Positions 13,429 to 25,394 of a stretch of DNA of 64,000 nt are shown piece by piece (positions within the stretch are counted from its first letter, which is position 1; every line of letters begins with the position of its first letter). Both the position numbers and the translations under genes were made by a program. This stretch comes from Delphinapterus leucas. Taxonomy: Eukaryota; Chordata; Mammalia; Artiodactyla; Monodontidae. The stretch spans positions 6,899,572 to 6,963,571 of the forward strand of contig NW_022098037.1 in assembly GCF_002288925.2 (NCBI RefSeq). The letters are read 5' to 3'. The notes below the pieces were generated by a model. The model saw nothing but the letters and a program-made list of their open reading frames with translations. It ran no database searches and was not told where the DNA came from.

Positions 13429-13530
13429 CTTGCCATTTTCAAAAATAAATCAGACATTCAAAAATTCATTTTAAAACAATAATAAACCCCTTCATGGGTT
13501 AACATAAATAACTTTTTAAATGAAAAGAGC

Positions 13531-13752
13531 AGGGACTTCCCTGGTGGCGCAGTGGTTAAGACTCTGTGCTCCCAACGCAGGGGGCCCAGGTTCGATCCCT
13601 GGTCAGGAAGCAGGATCCCACATGCATGCCACAACTAAGAATTCACATGCCACAACTAAGGAGCCCGCCTGCCACAACTAAGGAGCCAGCAAGCCACAAC
13701 TAAGACCCAGTGCAACCAAATAAATAAATAAATATTTTTAAAAAATAAAATA
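13531..13752 (+). mobile_element. CHR-type SINE (short CHR-1-like)
   Basis: Head agggacttccctggtggcgc, body with ccacaactaagga units, tail AAATAAATAAATAAATATT. AAATGAAAAGAGC precedes it (13518-13530); AAATGAAAATAGC lies after the next SINE (14069-14081), so it is the older of the pair. Confidence 0.9.
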
Positions 13753-14068
13753 GGACTTCCCTGGTGACACAGTGGTTAAGAATCTGCCTGCGAATGAAGG
13801 GGACACGGTTAAAGCCCTGGTCAGGGAAGATCCCACATGCCGCGGAGCAACTAAGCTCGTGCGCCACAACTACTGAGCCTGCGCTCTAGAGCCCAAGAGC
13901 CACAACTACTGAGCCTGCGTGCCACAAGAGAAGGCACCGTAAATGAGAAGCCTGCGCACCGTAATGATGAGTAGCCCCTGCTCACCGCAACTAGAGAAAG
14001 CCCGCACGCAGCAACAAAGACACAACGCAGCAAAAATAAGTAAATTTAAAAGAAATAAAATAAAAACT
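13753..14068 (+). mobile_element. CHR-1-like SINE inserted in the tail of its neighbour
   Basis: Head ggacttccctggtgacacag, cacaactactgagcc units and an A-rich tail. It starts inside the A-rich tail of the SINE at 13531, a common target. Confidence 0.9.
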
Positions 14069-14609
14069 AAATGAAAATAGCGGTATTTTCTGAAACAACA
14101 GAACAATTTAGTGAGAAGAGAGGCACTGCTTTACATTTCTCCAAATCTCTTTAATGACTTAGTAGAAGCAAGCAAGCAAGCATCTCAAATCATCTGAATT
14201 CAATCTGTTCCCATATGCTCTTTCGGTTGAAGAAAACCCAGGCCCACAGATACGTACTTGGAAAGGGGAGGCGTATTTTAATAGCCTTTTCAAATAATAG
14301 TGGATATTCTTCTTGATACTACACCAAAATAAGTGGAAGTTTCTTAAAAATTAGTTGCAATGTGTGATCTGAAACTACATTAATGAACTTTTTGTGCTTT
14401 TACATTAAAATCCATTGGTCTTTCTTGCACTTTGAATGGCTTTCACCCATGTGAAATTCTGTAACATCAATGCATTGGTTATCTGGAAAACAACAGCTTA
14501 CTGAGTTATGCAGCTCTGCCAAATGGTGACACATTTCCTTAATTTTCTTACATAATATTAACAAATGCAATTTTCTTGGATAATGCTGCAAATCTAATCA
14601 GAGAAGTCT

Positions 14610-15930
14610 TTACAGCATTGTGAAGCTGTTAGGCTTACAGTGGTGGAAACAAGTTTTCCAAAATTCTAATTTTCACTTCAAAGCTCAAATTTTATCTTTG
14701 GCAGCAAATACTATCATTTCTTTCCTTTCAAACACAGGATCGCTTTGTTTACTGTCAAGAAAATACCTGCCAAATATAACAAGTCTGAGTAATGACACTG
14801 TCATCTGTCCTTTCAAGTTATAACAATGGTGATCCATGAAACAGAACAGTGAGTTCAGGCTGCAACTCAAACAACCACGAGAGGGCTTTTCCTCAAGACA
14901 ATCACCATGCAGTCAGGTGCCTGAGGTGTGCTTCCCGTTGCATCACACAGAACATTAAGAAAATGTGTACTCACGGGGTCAGGGTAGAATCAAATCAACG
15001 ATTTTTACTGCTTCCTCAGGAACATTCTTAAGCGAACCGGCTTTTTTCTGCCCCGTGCAGATATGTGGTGGTGGTGAATTACAGTGGCTTGTGCTAAGGT
15101 GTGGCAATTTTACCCACCATGGCTTTTACACAATTCGTGCAAATGTCAACGCAGTAAAAAAAAGGCAAATAACACCTCAGCACTGTTATAAATATAGCTC
15201 TGATTTCGCAGATCCCCCAGGTTCTTTGGAAACTGCTGTTTTAAGAGATCCTAAGAGAAAGATCTAGAGTTTCCCTACTTCGCCCTTCACTTGCTTAAAG
15301 TAAAGCTTAGGCTAACTCAAGGAATCCTACAGCCCTTCTTTGCTGAGAGGTTCAGGACTATAATAGTGCATACATCTATGTCTTATTAGCACAGCTTTTT
15401 TAAAAAACTACTTATTTGATAGGGACCATATAGGCACTCATAACAAGTGGATAGAGGTGCAACAAAGTGCTTCTAAGTGGGGACAAGAGCTCCAGCAGAA
15501 CTGCCGATGCAGTCTAGAGGCTCCCAGAAAATGGTCCAAGCGCATCAATTGACACCAGTTACTAGTTATACTTTCACTAGGTTTTCTGGTTCAGTGAAGG
15601 TAGGGAGGAGGACTTATGGTGTCTATCCTCCAGGGAAAATGGACAGTCAGGATCTAGGGAAGTTTCTGATTGTGGCCTCTGGCAGTTAGACCAAGGTCTA
15701 TCTGTGAGGTTAACTACCTTTGTTAGCCACCTCACATTTGTTTTTGGCCGCCCCGTGCTCCTTGCCCTATAGTGATTAGCTGTGCGCGGTTGCAATGGAA
15801 AGCAGTTAGTAGACACTGCATAAAGTGCGTAAACCAAAAAGGAGAGAACTCCATTTTTTGTTTTTGCTTTTTTCTTAAGTTGAAAGGACGGTCACCAGAA
15901 GAATCCAAAACAAAAATTCATTAACCATGG
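14610..15930. other. intron 2 sequence, no recognised feature
   Basis: Unique-looking sequence without SINE, L1 or a conserved frame with splice sites. The short ORFs in it show no recognisable domain. Confidence 0.45.
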
Positions 15931-15934
15931 TTCC

Positions 15935-16110
15935 TCTGGGTCAGGGGAAATTCAGAATGGAACAGAGAGAGGCTTTACTTTTTGTTTTTCTTTTTCTATA
16001 ATGTTTGAACTGTTTTTGACCATAGACATACATTGCTTTTATGATATAAAACCATACAAGTAACAGTTTTACAGACAAAAAAAATGAAAAGACTGTGTGT
16101 GACTTATTTT
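15935..16110 (+). repeat. old L1 3' UTR-like fragment
   Basis: The phrase series tttctataatgtttgaactg, atacattgcttttatgatat, aacagttttacagacaaaaa is typical of old L1M 3' UTR ends. Only a moderate match. Confidence 0.45.
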
Positions 16111-16742
16111 AGCTGTGAGAAGGGAAGGAGGATGTTGGAAAAGATTGCTTTAACTTTGAGGTCTGTCTTGTGAGGGACGAAAAAGTCTCCAAGGAAAAGG
16201 GTAAAGGCAGCATTCAGGAGTGGCTGCACCAAGAAGCTTGGCTTTAAGGAGAAAAAGACCCAACCTGTGAGGTTGTTTGCTCCTCCCCACAGCGAGGCAG
16301 CCAGATGTGGTGACCACAGGGGCATGTGGGCGTCCAGTCCTGGTGGATACCACAGCAGATGCCCTGGTTAACACAGTGATGTCAACAGAAGAACACTGGC
16401 CGGGGCTTGGAACTGGCTGCAGAGTAGCCGCCTGGCTTCCTCATCCTACAGGGGGATGGAATGACCTTGAGCTCACAGAACTGGGGCAAGGACAAAGCGA
16501 GATCGTGTAACTTAAAGTACTCAATATACTGCACAGCAGGATTGCTCTTTGGCAATCAAATTTTTCATCCATAAAACGTGAGGGTGGATTACAAGGTACC
16601 TTCACATGGGAGTAGTCTTGAACAAGCTAAACCATACCTACAACTTGGAAAGACCCCTTCAACTATTCTACTTAAAGCATGGGTGATTTCATGGCTTATT
16701 TAAGCCCAAATAAGCTACTCTCCAAAACTGATCTCTTCTCAC

Positions 16743-16828
16743 CGATTCTGAAAGGACTTCCCAGCAATATTGTCTCTGTAGGAATCAAACAAAACATGGT
16801 ATTGATCCCGGCTCCATTCCAGAACCAC
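16743..16828 (-). CDS. GNPTAB: GNPTAB coding exon 2 (codons 40-68, phase 0 to 2)
   Basis: This 86-nt exon encodes residues 40-67 (VVLEWSRDQYHVLFDSYRDN, then IAGKSFQN) plus two bases of Arg68. It lies just after the membrane anchor, at the start of the lumenal alpha subunit. The acceptor is a pyrimidine-rich tract ending ccctag|GTGG and the donor is CG|gtgaga. The residues match the vertebrate protein closely, so the exon is under strong constraint although it is an island in repeat-rich intron sequence. Intron 1 before it is 24,914 nt. An old L1 ORF2 fragment carrying a SINE lies about 100 nt upstream of the exon in the direction of transcription. Confidence 0.95.
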
Positions 16829-16919
16829 CTAGGGAAAAAAAAGAAAAGAAAAACAAATGTTTTCTTTGCATCAAATACTGAGAGTATGTAACTTTCATTT
16901 CATTTTAATTTCATTAAGA

Positions 16920-17149
16920 ATTGCTAAAGGACTCCCAAGGCAATAGAAATAAAAGCAAAAATAAACAAATGGGACCTAATCAAACTTATTACAAGCTTTT
17001 GCACAGCAAAGGAAACCAAAAACAAAATGAAAAAACAACCTACGGACTAGGAGACAATATTTGCAAATGATGCAACCGACAAGGGCTTAATTTTCAAAAT
17101 ATATAAACAGCTCATGCAACTCAACAACAACAACAACAAACCCAATCAA
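16920..17149 (+). mobile_element. L1 ORF2 fragment, intron 1
   Basis: aaaagcaaaaataaacaaat, gggacctaatcaaacttatt, aagcttttgcacagcaaagg and aacagctcatgcaactcaac are the usual words of the distal ORF2. It is truncated at both ends and adjoins the SINE at 17150. Confidence 0.85.
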
Positions 17150-17515
17150 GGACTTCCCTGGTGGCCCAGTGGTTAAGAATCTGCCTGCCAGTGCAGGGGA
17201 CATGGGTTCAAGCCCTGGTCCGGGAAGATCCCACATGCCGCAGAGCAACTAAGCCCGTGTGCCATGACTACTGAGCCTGCACTCTAGAGCCCGCGAGCCA
17301 CAACTACTGAGCCTGCGTGCCACAACTACTGAAGCCCATGCACCTACAGCCCGTGCTCCACAACAGGAGAAGCCACCGCAATGAGAAGCCTGTGCACCAC
17401 AACGAAGAGTAGCCCTTGCTGGCTGCAACTAGAGAAAGCCCCTGCGCAGCAACAAAGACCCAACACAGCCAAAAATAAATACATTTATAAAAATAAATAA
17501 ATAAATAAATAAAAT
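17150..17515 (+). mobile_element. CHR-1-like SINE, full length
   Basis: Head ggacttccctggtggcccag, four cacaactactga-type units, gcaactagagaaagcccctg, and a tail of AATAAATAAATAAATAAA. No clear duplication was found because the left side is L1 sequence. Confidence 0.92.
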
Positions 17516-17754
17516 AAAGCTCAATATAACTGTCCTTGGCTAGTACGGCTACCTGGAAGGTGGGGAGAAAACATCAGAGAGAGTGCGCTTCACACTGAGC
17601 TGAGAAATGCTTACGTGCTGTATGTTAATACAACATGCCTTCCTTCATCAGATAAATTAATCTTGGCATCTCCAAACCGCTCCGGTGTATTAGAAACAAC
17701 GGCAATAGCAAAGGGTCCTTAAATACCACGTTTAGGAACGTTCCTCTAGTTCAG

Positions 17755-17945
17755 AGTTCTGCACGCTTAGATCTTGGGGGAAGTGGTAGGAATGCTGGCT
17801 TATTACTCGGGATGTGGGTTTTCATCCCAGCTCTGTCACTTTTATGAGTGACACTGAGCAAGTTACTTAGCCTCTTCAGGCTGTTTCTTCATCTGTAAAA
17901 TGAAGGGGGTCTTTGAAATCCCTGCCAGTCCTAAAGGTCTATGAC
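17755..17945 (+). repeat. MIR SINE
   Basis: tcccagctctgtcactttta, gagcaagttacttagcctct and tgtttcttcatctgtaaaat follow the MIR core closely. Confidence 0.85.
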
Positions 17946-17949
17946 TTAA

Positions 17950-18775
17950 GAGGCGCTCCCAGCTGCAGGGCTGACACTGTGTTTCTCACCTGTATCCTCC
18001 ATGCCCCCACGTCAACTCCATAAGGACACCGTGTCTCTTCCTGTCTTCACCTCCTCTGGGTCTTTTGTCCCTGCTCCTAAGCCCATCAACATTTCAACTT
18101 GATTCTCTTCCATCAGAACCATTTCCCTTTTTTGCTATTCCTGTCAACTAAACCCTATTATGAAAATCTTTCTAAACTTTTCTAGATGAATGAGTAATAT
18201 GCTCTATGAGGAATGAAAAAGGAAACTTGTAAATCAAATAAAATTCATCTAAGGGTTAGTGTCAGATCATTTCCTTAATACTATCAAGGACGGAAAAGAG
18301 TAGAAAAAACTTGTGCAATTAAAAAATTGTTTATTCTGGGGTAAACTGTAAAAATATGAACACCTTCCAAACAACAAAGAAGCCAAAAAAGACTTAAACT
18401 TGCAATTAGATAGTTTTCAGCCATTATCAGCAGTAAACAAAAGACCAGAGGAACAGGTGAGAGAAACACTGACTACTGTAAAATCGAGTCTCTGTTCTTG
18501 CACAAAGCCTTTCCATATTCTTCAGCCCAGTCTGAATGCTTCCTTCTCAGAACTCTGGATAACGTCTATCTCTATCACTTATTTGATGCCTTGCATCACT
18601 TAGTTTTATTGTTATTTACCTTTTACCCCATGTTAGCATCTTGACAGACCAATCAAACTGCTCAAAGGGTAGAGAACTACTTATAATTCTGTTTATTATC
18701 AACTCATACCCAGCACATTACATACCATCTTCTTCTTAGTAAATATTACCTCACTGCTGTAGGAGTGACGTAAGA
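17950..18775. other. intron 1 sequence, no recognised feature
   Basis: L2-like phrases (catcaacatttcaacttg region and caccgtgtctcttcctgtct) are possible at 17980-18170. The rest is AT-rich and unassigned. Confidence 0.4.
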
Positions 18776-18778
18776 GCA

Positions 18779-18902
18779 GGCTGGATTTGGGAACTTGGGA
18801 TGCCTTCTAAGAGAACCTCCCAGCTCTCCTGCTTCGTAGCTGTGTAACCCTGGGTAAACTACAATGTGTGGGCCTCAATTTCCTCAACTATGAAATAAGT
18901 AC
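18779..18902 (+). repeat. MIR SINE fragment
   Basis: cttcgtagctgtgtaaccct, gggtaaactacaatgtgtgg and ctcaatttcctcaactatga match the MIR core. Confidence 0.75.
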
Positions 18903-19189
18903 TAAATCTATTTCATCGGTCTGCTGTGCTGCTGTAGTAGGACGGTGATTCTCCCATGACGTGGGCGAGTAAAGGGTATGGGGAGTGTGCCAGGCATACT
19001 GGAAGCCGAGGGTAAACAAGCTTAACTTCTGAAATGCCACCATTTTTATAATGGTAAGACATTTAAAACATTCTATTGGTAGTAATGCAAATTTTTTTGG
19101 AGAAAAATGGTATATTGATGAGATAAAAATACCAGATATAATGTTGACCTTCAAAAAATGTCCTATTTGCCATTTTGAGCTATTCTCCT

Positions 19190-19190
<1 letters not shown>

Positions 19191-19230
<40 letters not shown>
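19191..19230. repeat. (CA)n microsatellite
   Basis: About 20 uninterrupted AC units after ctcctcatacac. A likely length-variable locus. Confidence 0.97.
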
Positions 19231-19232
<2 letters not shown>

Positions 19233-19447
19233 CCTCTCTACATTATTCTCCTCAGAGGACTTACTTTTGTCTGTTACTAAGGGTAGTTTGTTGGTAAAAA
19301 TTTAAGACACAATGAACTAAAAATACTATTTACTAAAATACTACATGAGCTCTCAAATACCACATAAGCAATGTATTATTAATAAAGAATTATAAAAATC
19401 ATCTAAAGGTAGTTTATTCTACTAGTTAAAGATGTTTATCACTTTTG

Positions 19448-19768
19448 GACTTCCCTGGTGGCACAGTGGTTGAGAATCCGTCTGCCAATGCAGGGGACAC
19501 GGGTTCGAGCCCTGATCCGAGAAGATCCCACATCCTGCAGAGCAACTAAGCCTGTGCGCCACAATTAATGAGCCCACATGCTGCAACTACTGAAGCCCAC
19601 GCACCTAGAGCCCGTGCTCCACAACAAGAGAAGCCACCGCAATGAGACGCCCGCGCACCGCGACGAAGAGCAGCCCCCCTCACCGCAACTAGAGAAAGCC
19701 CGCGTGCGGCAACGAACACCCAGTGCAACCAAAAATAAATAAATAAAATTTAAAAAAAATTTTTTTAA
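19448..19768 (+). mobile_element. CHR-1-like SINE, full length
   Basis: Head ggacttccctggtggcacag, body with gaagccaccgcaatgagacg and aactagagaaagcccgcgtg, tail AAATAAATAAATAAAA. TGTTTATCACTTTT before and TGTGTATCACTTTT after form a duplication with one mismatch. Confidence 0.93.
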
Positions 19769-19774
19769 TGTGTA

Positions 19775-21370
19775 TCACTTTTAAGACTCCATCTTAGTAA
19801 TCATGGCGTCCAAGGTATTCAAGATCAATTGTTGGTTAGTTTTACAAAATTGCAGCCAAAGTCAGTCTTAATGTGCTGATCACAGGAGAAGGGGTTCAAA
19901 CACACACTCACCAAGCACCACTGTGCCAAGCACACCCCTCCACTGAATCCCCACAATAAGGCACCACTTTGAGGCACGTACTACGATGGCACAAAAAGAA
20001 GCTCCAGGCCAAGTTGCAGTGTGTGTGACGGGGCTGAGGTTTGAATCAACCGAACTCCGTAGCCCATGTTCCTGTTTAGCTTGGCCCAGGCTCTGTCAGC
20101 TTCACCTGGCCTGCTCTTCTGATGCTTATTTACACAGACCCAGCTTTGTCAAATACACATTCATGAATGTGGTCATTCAACCAGTTGAAACTGGTATGTT
20201 TATCACCCTTAATTCAATGGCCCAGCATTTTTAGAATGTCTGATAGTCCTTCAGCTGGTCTGTGTGCACAAACGCTAAAATTTTCAGTTGAGAAACTTTT
20301 TCAATTATGAAACCAGCACACACTTTTGTTGATGATCTTGATGGTCCCGAAACAGGACCAAATGCATGCCTGTGGTACAGTAACAGTGAATGAGGTGCAA
20401 GCCCCATAATCCTTTGGGGATTCCCCAGCTAAGGAAAGGAGGAAGGTAATTATTAAGAAGCGAACTGGTGAACAGTGCAAGGATCATAAGATTACGATCA
20501 GAAGTTTAAGTCTGGATATCAATAATAAAATCTAGGGCACTTCTCCATTTTCAATTTCTTCTTCTGTAGAATGAGGATATTAATACCACCTATTTCACAA
20601 GATTGTTTTGATAAGACACGCAAGTCCTATAGGGCTGTACAATGCTCACTGCAAACTGCTCACAGGTCTCTTAAAGACAGCATTTACATGCTACAATATA
20701 ATTAATCCACCTGTTTAAATATCATCTACACCTCTGCGAGCAACTCAAAGCCAGGAACTTAATCTCTCTCATTTTCAGTCCTAGAACCTTGCACACTGCC
20801 TGGCACAAAATCAATAAACTTTCTAGAATGAGTGAATACGGCTACTAGTTTTACAAGACAAACACCTTGGAACAGCTTACTGCTCTGTGGTTTCCCTCCA
20901 GAGCTTCCTGCTTTCAGATCCACTCCCAGATAGTCAATGTAAAGGCTAAAGGCTACAGGTATAGAGAGACGACAGCAGGCCTCAGCACACAAGGATGCAA
21001 AACTCTCTCTGTAAAAACACATGTCCCTTTCTCAAAGTTTCAAGTGTATAAATGTGACGAGCTACCTTGTAAAACTTAAGATGCCAGGGCTCTCCAAACT
21101 CAAGCAGCAAGAACTCTAAGTAACTCTGACAGAGCTTTTCATACATTGATAATCATATCAGAAGTTTATAATATTCCCAAATTACAACAGGTTCTCCATG
21201 GTTTCTGAAAACAAAATATATTTTGCATTAAGAGCCACTAAATGGCAGACAAAGATAATCTAAGCTTTATCTTTTTCTGCTAATTCCCCTCCTCCCCTGA
21301 TACCAATCAGGAAGTCAAATCTCATCACCAGCAGCATTTTCTAATCACATTTGATTAAACATGTTTGTTT
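19775..21370. other. intron 1 sequence with small MIR and L2 pieces
   Basis: A MIR-like stretch lies at 20500-20620 (ttcttcttctgtagaatgag) and an L2 tail at 20750-20830 (cactgcctggcacaaaatca). No gene was recognised in the remainder. Confidence 0.45.
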
Positions 21371-21374
21371 TCCT

Positions 21375-21740
21375 GCTTTAGTCCATTAGGGTTGCTCTGA
21401 CAGAATACTACAGACTGTGTGGCTCAAAACAACAGAAATTTATTTCTCACAGTTCTGGAGACTGGGAAGACTAAGATCAAGGTGCTGACAGATTTGCTAT
21501 TTGGTGAGGGCCTGCCTCCTGGTCCATAGATGGCTGTGTTCACGCTGTGTCACCTCACATGGTGGAAGGGGCAAGGGAGCTCTCTGGGGTCTGTTTTATA
21601 AAGGCACTAATCCCACTAATGGGGGTTCCACCCTCATGACCTAATCATCTACCAAAGACCTCACCTCCTAATAGCATCACACTGGAATAGTTTCAGCATA
21701 TAAATTTTGGGAGGACACAAACAGCTCACTGCATTTCCCA
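21375..21740 (-). mobile_element. MaLR LTR (MST/MLT1A-like), reverse orientation
   Basis: The run gctttagtccattagggttg, aacaacagaaatttatttct, cacagttctggagactggga, ctcacatggtggaaggggca, ccaccctcatgacctaatca and aaattttgggaggacacaaa is the reverse complement of MST/MLT1A LTRs in the right order over the whole length. A solo LTR; no internal sequence is attached. Confidence 0.88.
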
Positions 21741-22224
21741 ACACGAAATGGCTAAAATAAAAGATTAACCCATTTCTTATTAGGCATTGAATGGTTACCA
21801 AAAGTGGGCTGATTTCTCCTTTTCATACACAGGAAATGACCCAAACCCAAGATGCATGACCACTATTTACTTGAACGTTAATTAAACTCAAAGATACTTT
21901 TCTAGACCACGTCTACCTTCTTTGAATTCTTCACAGAATTAGATACACGACATACATTTGATGACCATTTTAAAGGGCAAAAAATGGGAACCAGGGCTTT
22001 GTCCTCAGGGAGCTGACATCCTGTTAAGGACTAATCATGTACTTGCATGAAATGATTTAGGAATACTTACTGTTCAGCTTTTACATGAGTACAGATTAAA
22101 ATAGATTACTGTTGGAGAAAAGGAATAATCCAGGATAGGGTTAATCATAATAACTTAACAAAATCTCTCTCCTTTTTCTAGGAGAGAAAGCTGAGATTTT
22201 TAAAGAAGTAGAGGAGCAAAGAGA

Positions 22225-22352
22225 GGGAATTCCCTGGCAGTCCAGTGGTTAGAACTCCGCTCTTTTACTGCTGAGGGCCCAGGTTCGATCCCCAGTTGGG
22301 GAACTAAGATCCCACATGCCGCACAACGCAGCCCCCCCAAAAAAAAAAAAAG
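22225..22352 (+). mobile_element. short CHR-type SINE (about 125 nt form)
   Basis: agggaattccctggcagtcc, ggttcgatccccagttgggg, aagatcccacatgccgcaca, then poly-A. It lacks the repeated cacaactactga body of the long form. Confidence 0.9.
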
Positions 22353-22569
22353 TCTACTCAACCACACTTGAATAAAAGGAAAAGGTGGGGGGGGGGCTAC
22401 TAAAGATGGTTTCCAAATGTATTCAAACTGACTTTCTGGTTACATATATGTAGGTTTAGTTGTTTTACAGTTCAGAGTTTACAGAATCACAGAATCACAG
22501 AATTACACAGGGAGTACTTTAAATCCAATGCCAATGTGTGAGCCCTGCTAGAACTAGTCCTTGCAAACA

Positions 22570-22790
22570 GTTACTGTACCTATGAATTTAGATCTGCACT
22601 GTCCAAAAACATGGTATTCCCCACTAGGCACGTGTGGTTATTTAAATTAAGACTAAATAAGTTAAATTTAAAACTTAGTACCTTAGTCACACTAGCCACA
22701 TGTGAAGTGCCCAACAGCCACATGTAGCTAGTGGCTACTATACTGGACAGCTCATAATTACAGGCCATTTCCAACACTGCACAGAGTTCT
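22570..22790 (-). mobile_element. hAT-like nonautonomous DNA element
   Basis: tctgcactgtccaaaaacat, cacatgtgaagtgcccaaca and ccacatgtagctagtggcta match an old hAT group with ctgcactgtccaa ends. ggacagctcat at the right is the inverted partner. Confidence 0.6.
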
Positions 22791-22977
22791 CCTGGACAGG
22801 GTTGCAGCTATTCAATGCCTAAAGATTAAGTACGTGTCACAAAAGCAGGCCCTGACCTCAGCCCCAGTTTTGTGATTTTATTTATTTTTTTAATATAAAC
22901 TTTATTGTACAGATGAGAATCTGAGACTCAAAGAGTTTAAGTGACTTATCTAAAGTCACACAAAAAGAAGAGTTCTG

Positions 22978-23340
22978 GGCCTCCCAGGTGGCACACTGGT
23001 TCAGAATCCGCCTGCCAATGCAGGAGACACGGGTTCAATCCCTGGTCCAGAAAGATCACACATGCCGTGGAGCAACTATGCCCGTGTGCCACAACTACTG
23101 AGCCTGCACTCTAGAGCCCACAAGCCACAACTACTGAGCCCACGTGCCACAACTACTGAAGCCCGTGCGCTAGAGCCCATGCTCCACAAAAAGAGAAGCC
23201 ACCGCAACGAGAAGCCCGAGCACCGCAACAAAGAGTAGCCCCAGCTCTCTGCAACTAGAGAAAGCCTGTGTGCAGCAACGAAGACCCAACACAGCCAAAA
23301 ATAAATAAAAATAAAATAAATAAATTTATTTTCTTTTTAA
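22978..23340 (+). mobile_element. CHR-1-like SINE, full length
   Basis: Head ggcctcccaggtggcacact, body with five related units, tail AAATAAATAAAAATAAAATA. AAAAAGAAGAGTTCTG flanks it on both sides (22962-22977 and 23341-23356), a 16-bp target duplication. It lies within or next to a MIR-like stretch (22905-22960). Confidence 0.95.
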
Positions 23341-23356
23341 AAAAAGAAGAGTTCTG

Positions 23357-24390
23357 ACTCCCCCTCCCCTCCCAAATTTTTGTCAACAGGCTGCTGGCTC
23401 CTCTTAGCAGACGGATGTTTCCTCAGATCTCAGACAGCTTCTTTCCCGCGTGGGATCTGGCACAGATATCTTTCACCATCTTCTCCCATCAGAACATGCA
23501 TTTCTGGCAAGACAGCAGCTCTGATTCCCTGGCTTTTCTTCCTATTTCCTCTGGATAAGGTCTCTATAGTTTTGTTTTTTTGTTTTTGTTATTTTTTTAA
23601 TGGGAGAAGCCAAAGTACTGCAGTGAGGATATTTATCTTTGAGATTCATTTAGGGGAACCTGGTTTTCTTGGCCAAATGCTATAGTGAGCTAACCCTAGG
23701 TAGAAAGCATGGGCAGGATGAGGATGGACAAATGTAATAGTTTTGTGATTTTAGACAAGTCACTTAAAGCTCTCTAAGTTCCAAAACAATTCCTTATCCC
23801 ATAAGGGGCTGTTATAAAAGAAATCAAGTGAGCTGATATATATCCATCTATTCTAATAACTACAAAGTACTATAGGAAATGTAAGGTATTAAGACTATGA
23901 AAGAACACTGAACTTATTTAGTCCTTCAAGAGGCTCACAGCCTACTGGGGAGACAAATATGAAACAAACAATTATAACATGAGAAAAATATACCCAAAGT
24001 ATAAATAAAAGTGTAGTTGGTAAACATTTGTTATAACTATTAAACCAGAAGCCAAAACTAATCAAACTAAGTTTTTTTGTTTTTTCTATTTTGGTAAAAT
24101 TTAATTGCCATAAAATGTTTAGTGAAATGAGATAAAATTTTACAAAATATCTGCTTGTGGTGCTTACTATACTTACCTCCATCAACAAATGAATTTTATC
24201 TCATACTGTTACTTAGACAAAAACATTTTTTAAAATTCACCAAGGAGAGTTCTCTTTTTATGAGTGTCAAATGCAGAGGTGTCATAAATTAGGCAAAAAG
24301 AATGCTATGTATTTTTAAATAGCTTTAAAACCATTAAAAAACCCCTTTCCTGAGGGGCAATTAGCAATATGTATCAAAGGACCAAAGAAA
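23357..24390. other. intron 1 sequence, mostly unassigned
   Basis: A reverse L2-like phrase (cacagcctactggggagaca) is at 23935-23955. AT-rich; no gene was recognised. Confidence 0.4.
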
Positions 24391-24399
24391 TGGTCATGT

Positions 24400-25120
24400 C
24401 TTTGTTCTAATTCCACCTCTAGAAATACATGCCAAGAAAATCATCATAGGTGCACCCAAACACTTCTGTATAAATATAATAACCATTATTACTTATACAA
24501 ATAAAACCTGGAGATAGTTTAAAAATTAAACAATAGGTAATCAGGTAAATAAATTAAGGTACAGTCACACAAATATTATGAAGCTATTAAAAATTACGCA
24601 GTTTTTAAGCAACTATTAAAAATTAGTAACTTCAGTTAGCCAACAAATATGTGGCACCATTCTAGACTCTGAGGACATAGTAATGGACAAAACAAAATGT
24701 CTTCCTTCTGGATCATACAGACTAGTCAAAGGGTAAAGTGTTTGGTAAAATATTACATGAAAAAAGTAACAATCAGAACTATCAGTCTGGAACGTAACCT
24801 CAGCAAAATGGCAGAGTAAGCAACTCCAGTCTCTCATCTCCTCAGAAACACCGAAAAACAAGCAGAAACTGCCAGAAAAATAAAAGACAAATATTGTATG
24901 AAATATACATTATATGAAATGTCCAGAACCAGCAAATCCATAAAGACAGGAAGTTATCAGAGGTTACCAGGGCCCAAGGGGAGAATGGAGAGTTACTGCT
25001 TAATACCAAGTTTCTGTTTGGGGTGATGAAAAAGTTTTGGAAACAGTGGTAATGGTTGCACAACAACGTAAATGTAATTAATGCCACTGAGTTATACACT
25101 TAAAAATCATTAAAATGGCA
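24400..25120 (+). repeat. old L1 (L1M-type) 3' region in pieces
   Basis: 24480-24610 resembles the ORF2 end (aataaattaaggtacagtca, tattatgaagctattaaaaa). 24890-25120 resembles an L1M 3' UTR (tatatgaaatgtccagaacc, agaggttaccagggcccaag, tggttgcacaacaacgtaaa). The SINE at 25121 sits in its far end. Confidence 0.65.
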
Positions 25121-25338
25121 GGGCTTCCCTGGTGGCACAGTGGTTGAGAGTCTGCCTGCCGATGCAAGGGACACAGGTTCGTGCCCCGGTCCGGGGAGAT
25201 CCCACATACCGCGAAGTGGCTAGGCCCGTGAACCGTGGCCGCTGAGCCTGCGCGTCCGGAGCCTGTGCTCCTCAACGGGAGAGGCCACAACAGTGATAGG
25301 CCCGCATACTGCCAAAAAAAAAAAAAAAAAAAAAAAAG
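25121..25338 (+). mobile_element. CHR-2-like SINE with poly-A
   Basis: gggcttccctggtggcacag, gcccgtgaaccgtggccgct, ggagcctgtgctcctcaacg, ending in about 24 A. Several CpG sites have decayed. Confidence 0.93.
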
Positions 25339-25394
25339 GCAAATTTTGTTATTTGCATTTTGCCATAAAATTTTGGAAGAGAAGTAAATCACTA

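Larger units (their letters stand above)
12409..14600 (+). mobile_element. old hAT-like DNA element, split by L1 and two SINEs
   Basis: Pieces at 12409-12516, 13429-13530 and 14069 to about 14600 line up with the relative at 28117-28820: ctcttaaaaattcttaagga, aataaaccccttcatgggtt, tttagtgagaagagaggcac and so on, in the same order. Removing the L1 and the two SINEs restores a continuous element. The right border is uncertain. Confidence 0.65.
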
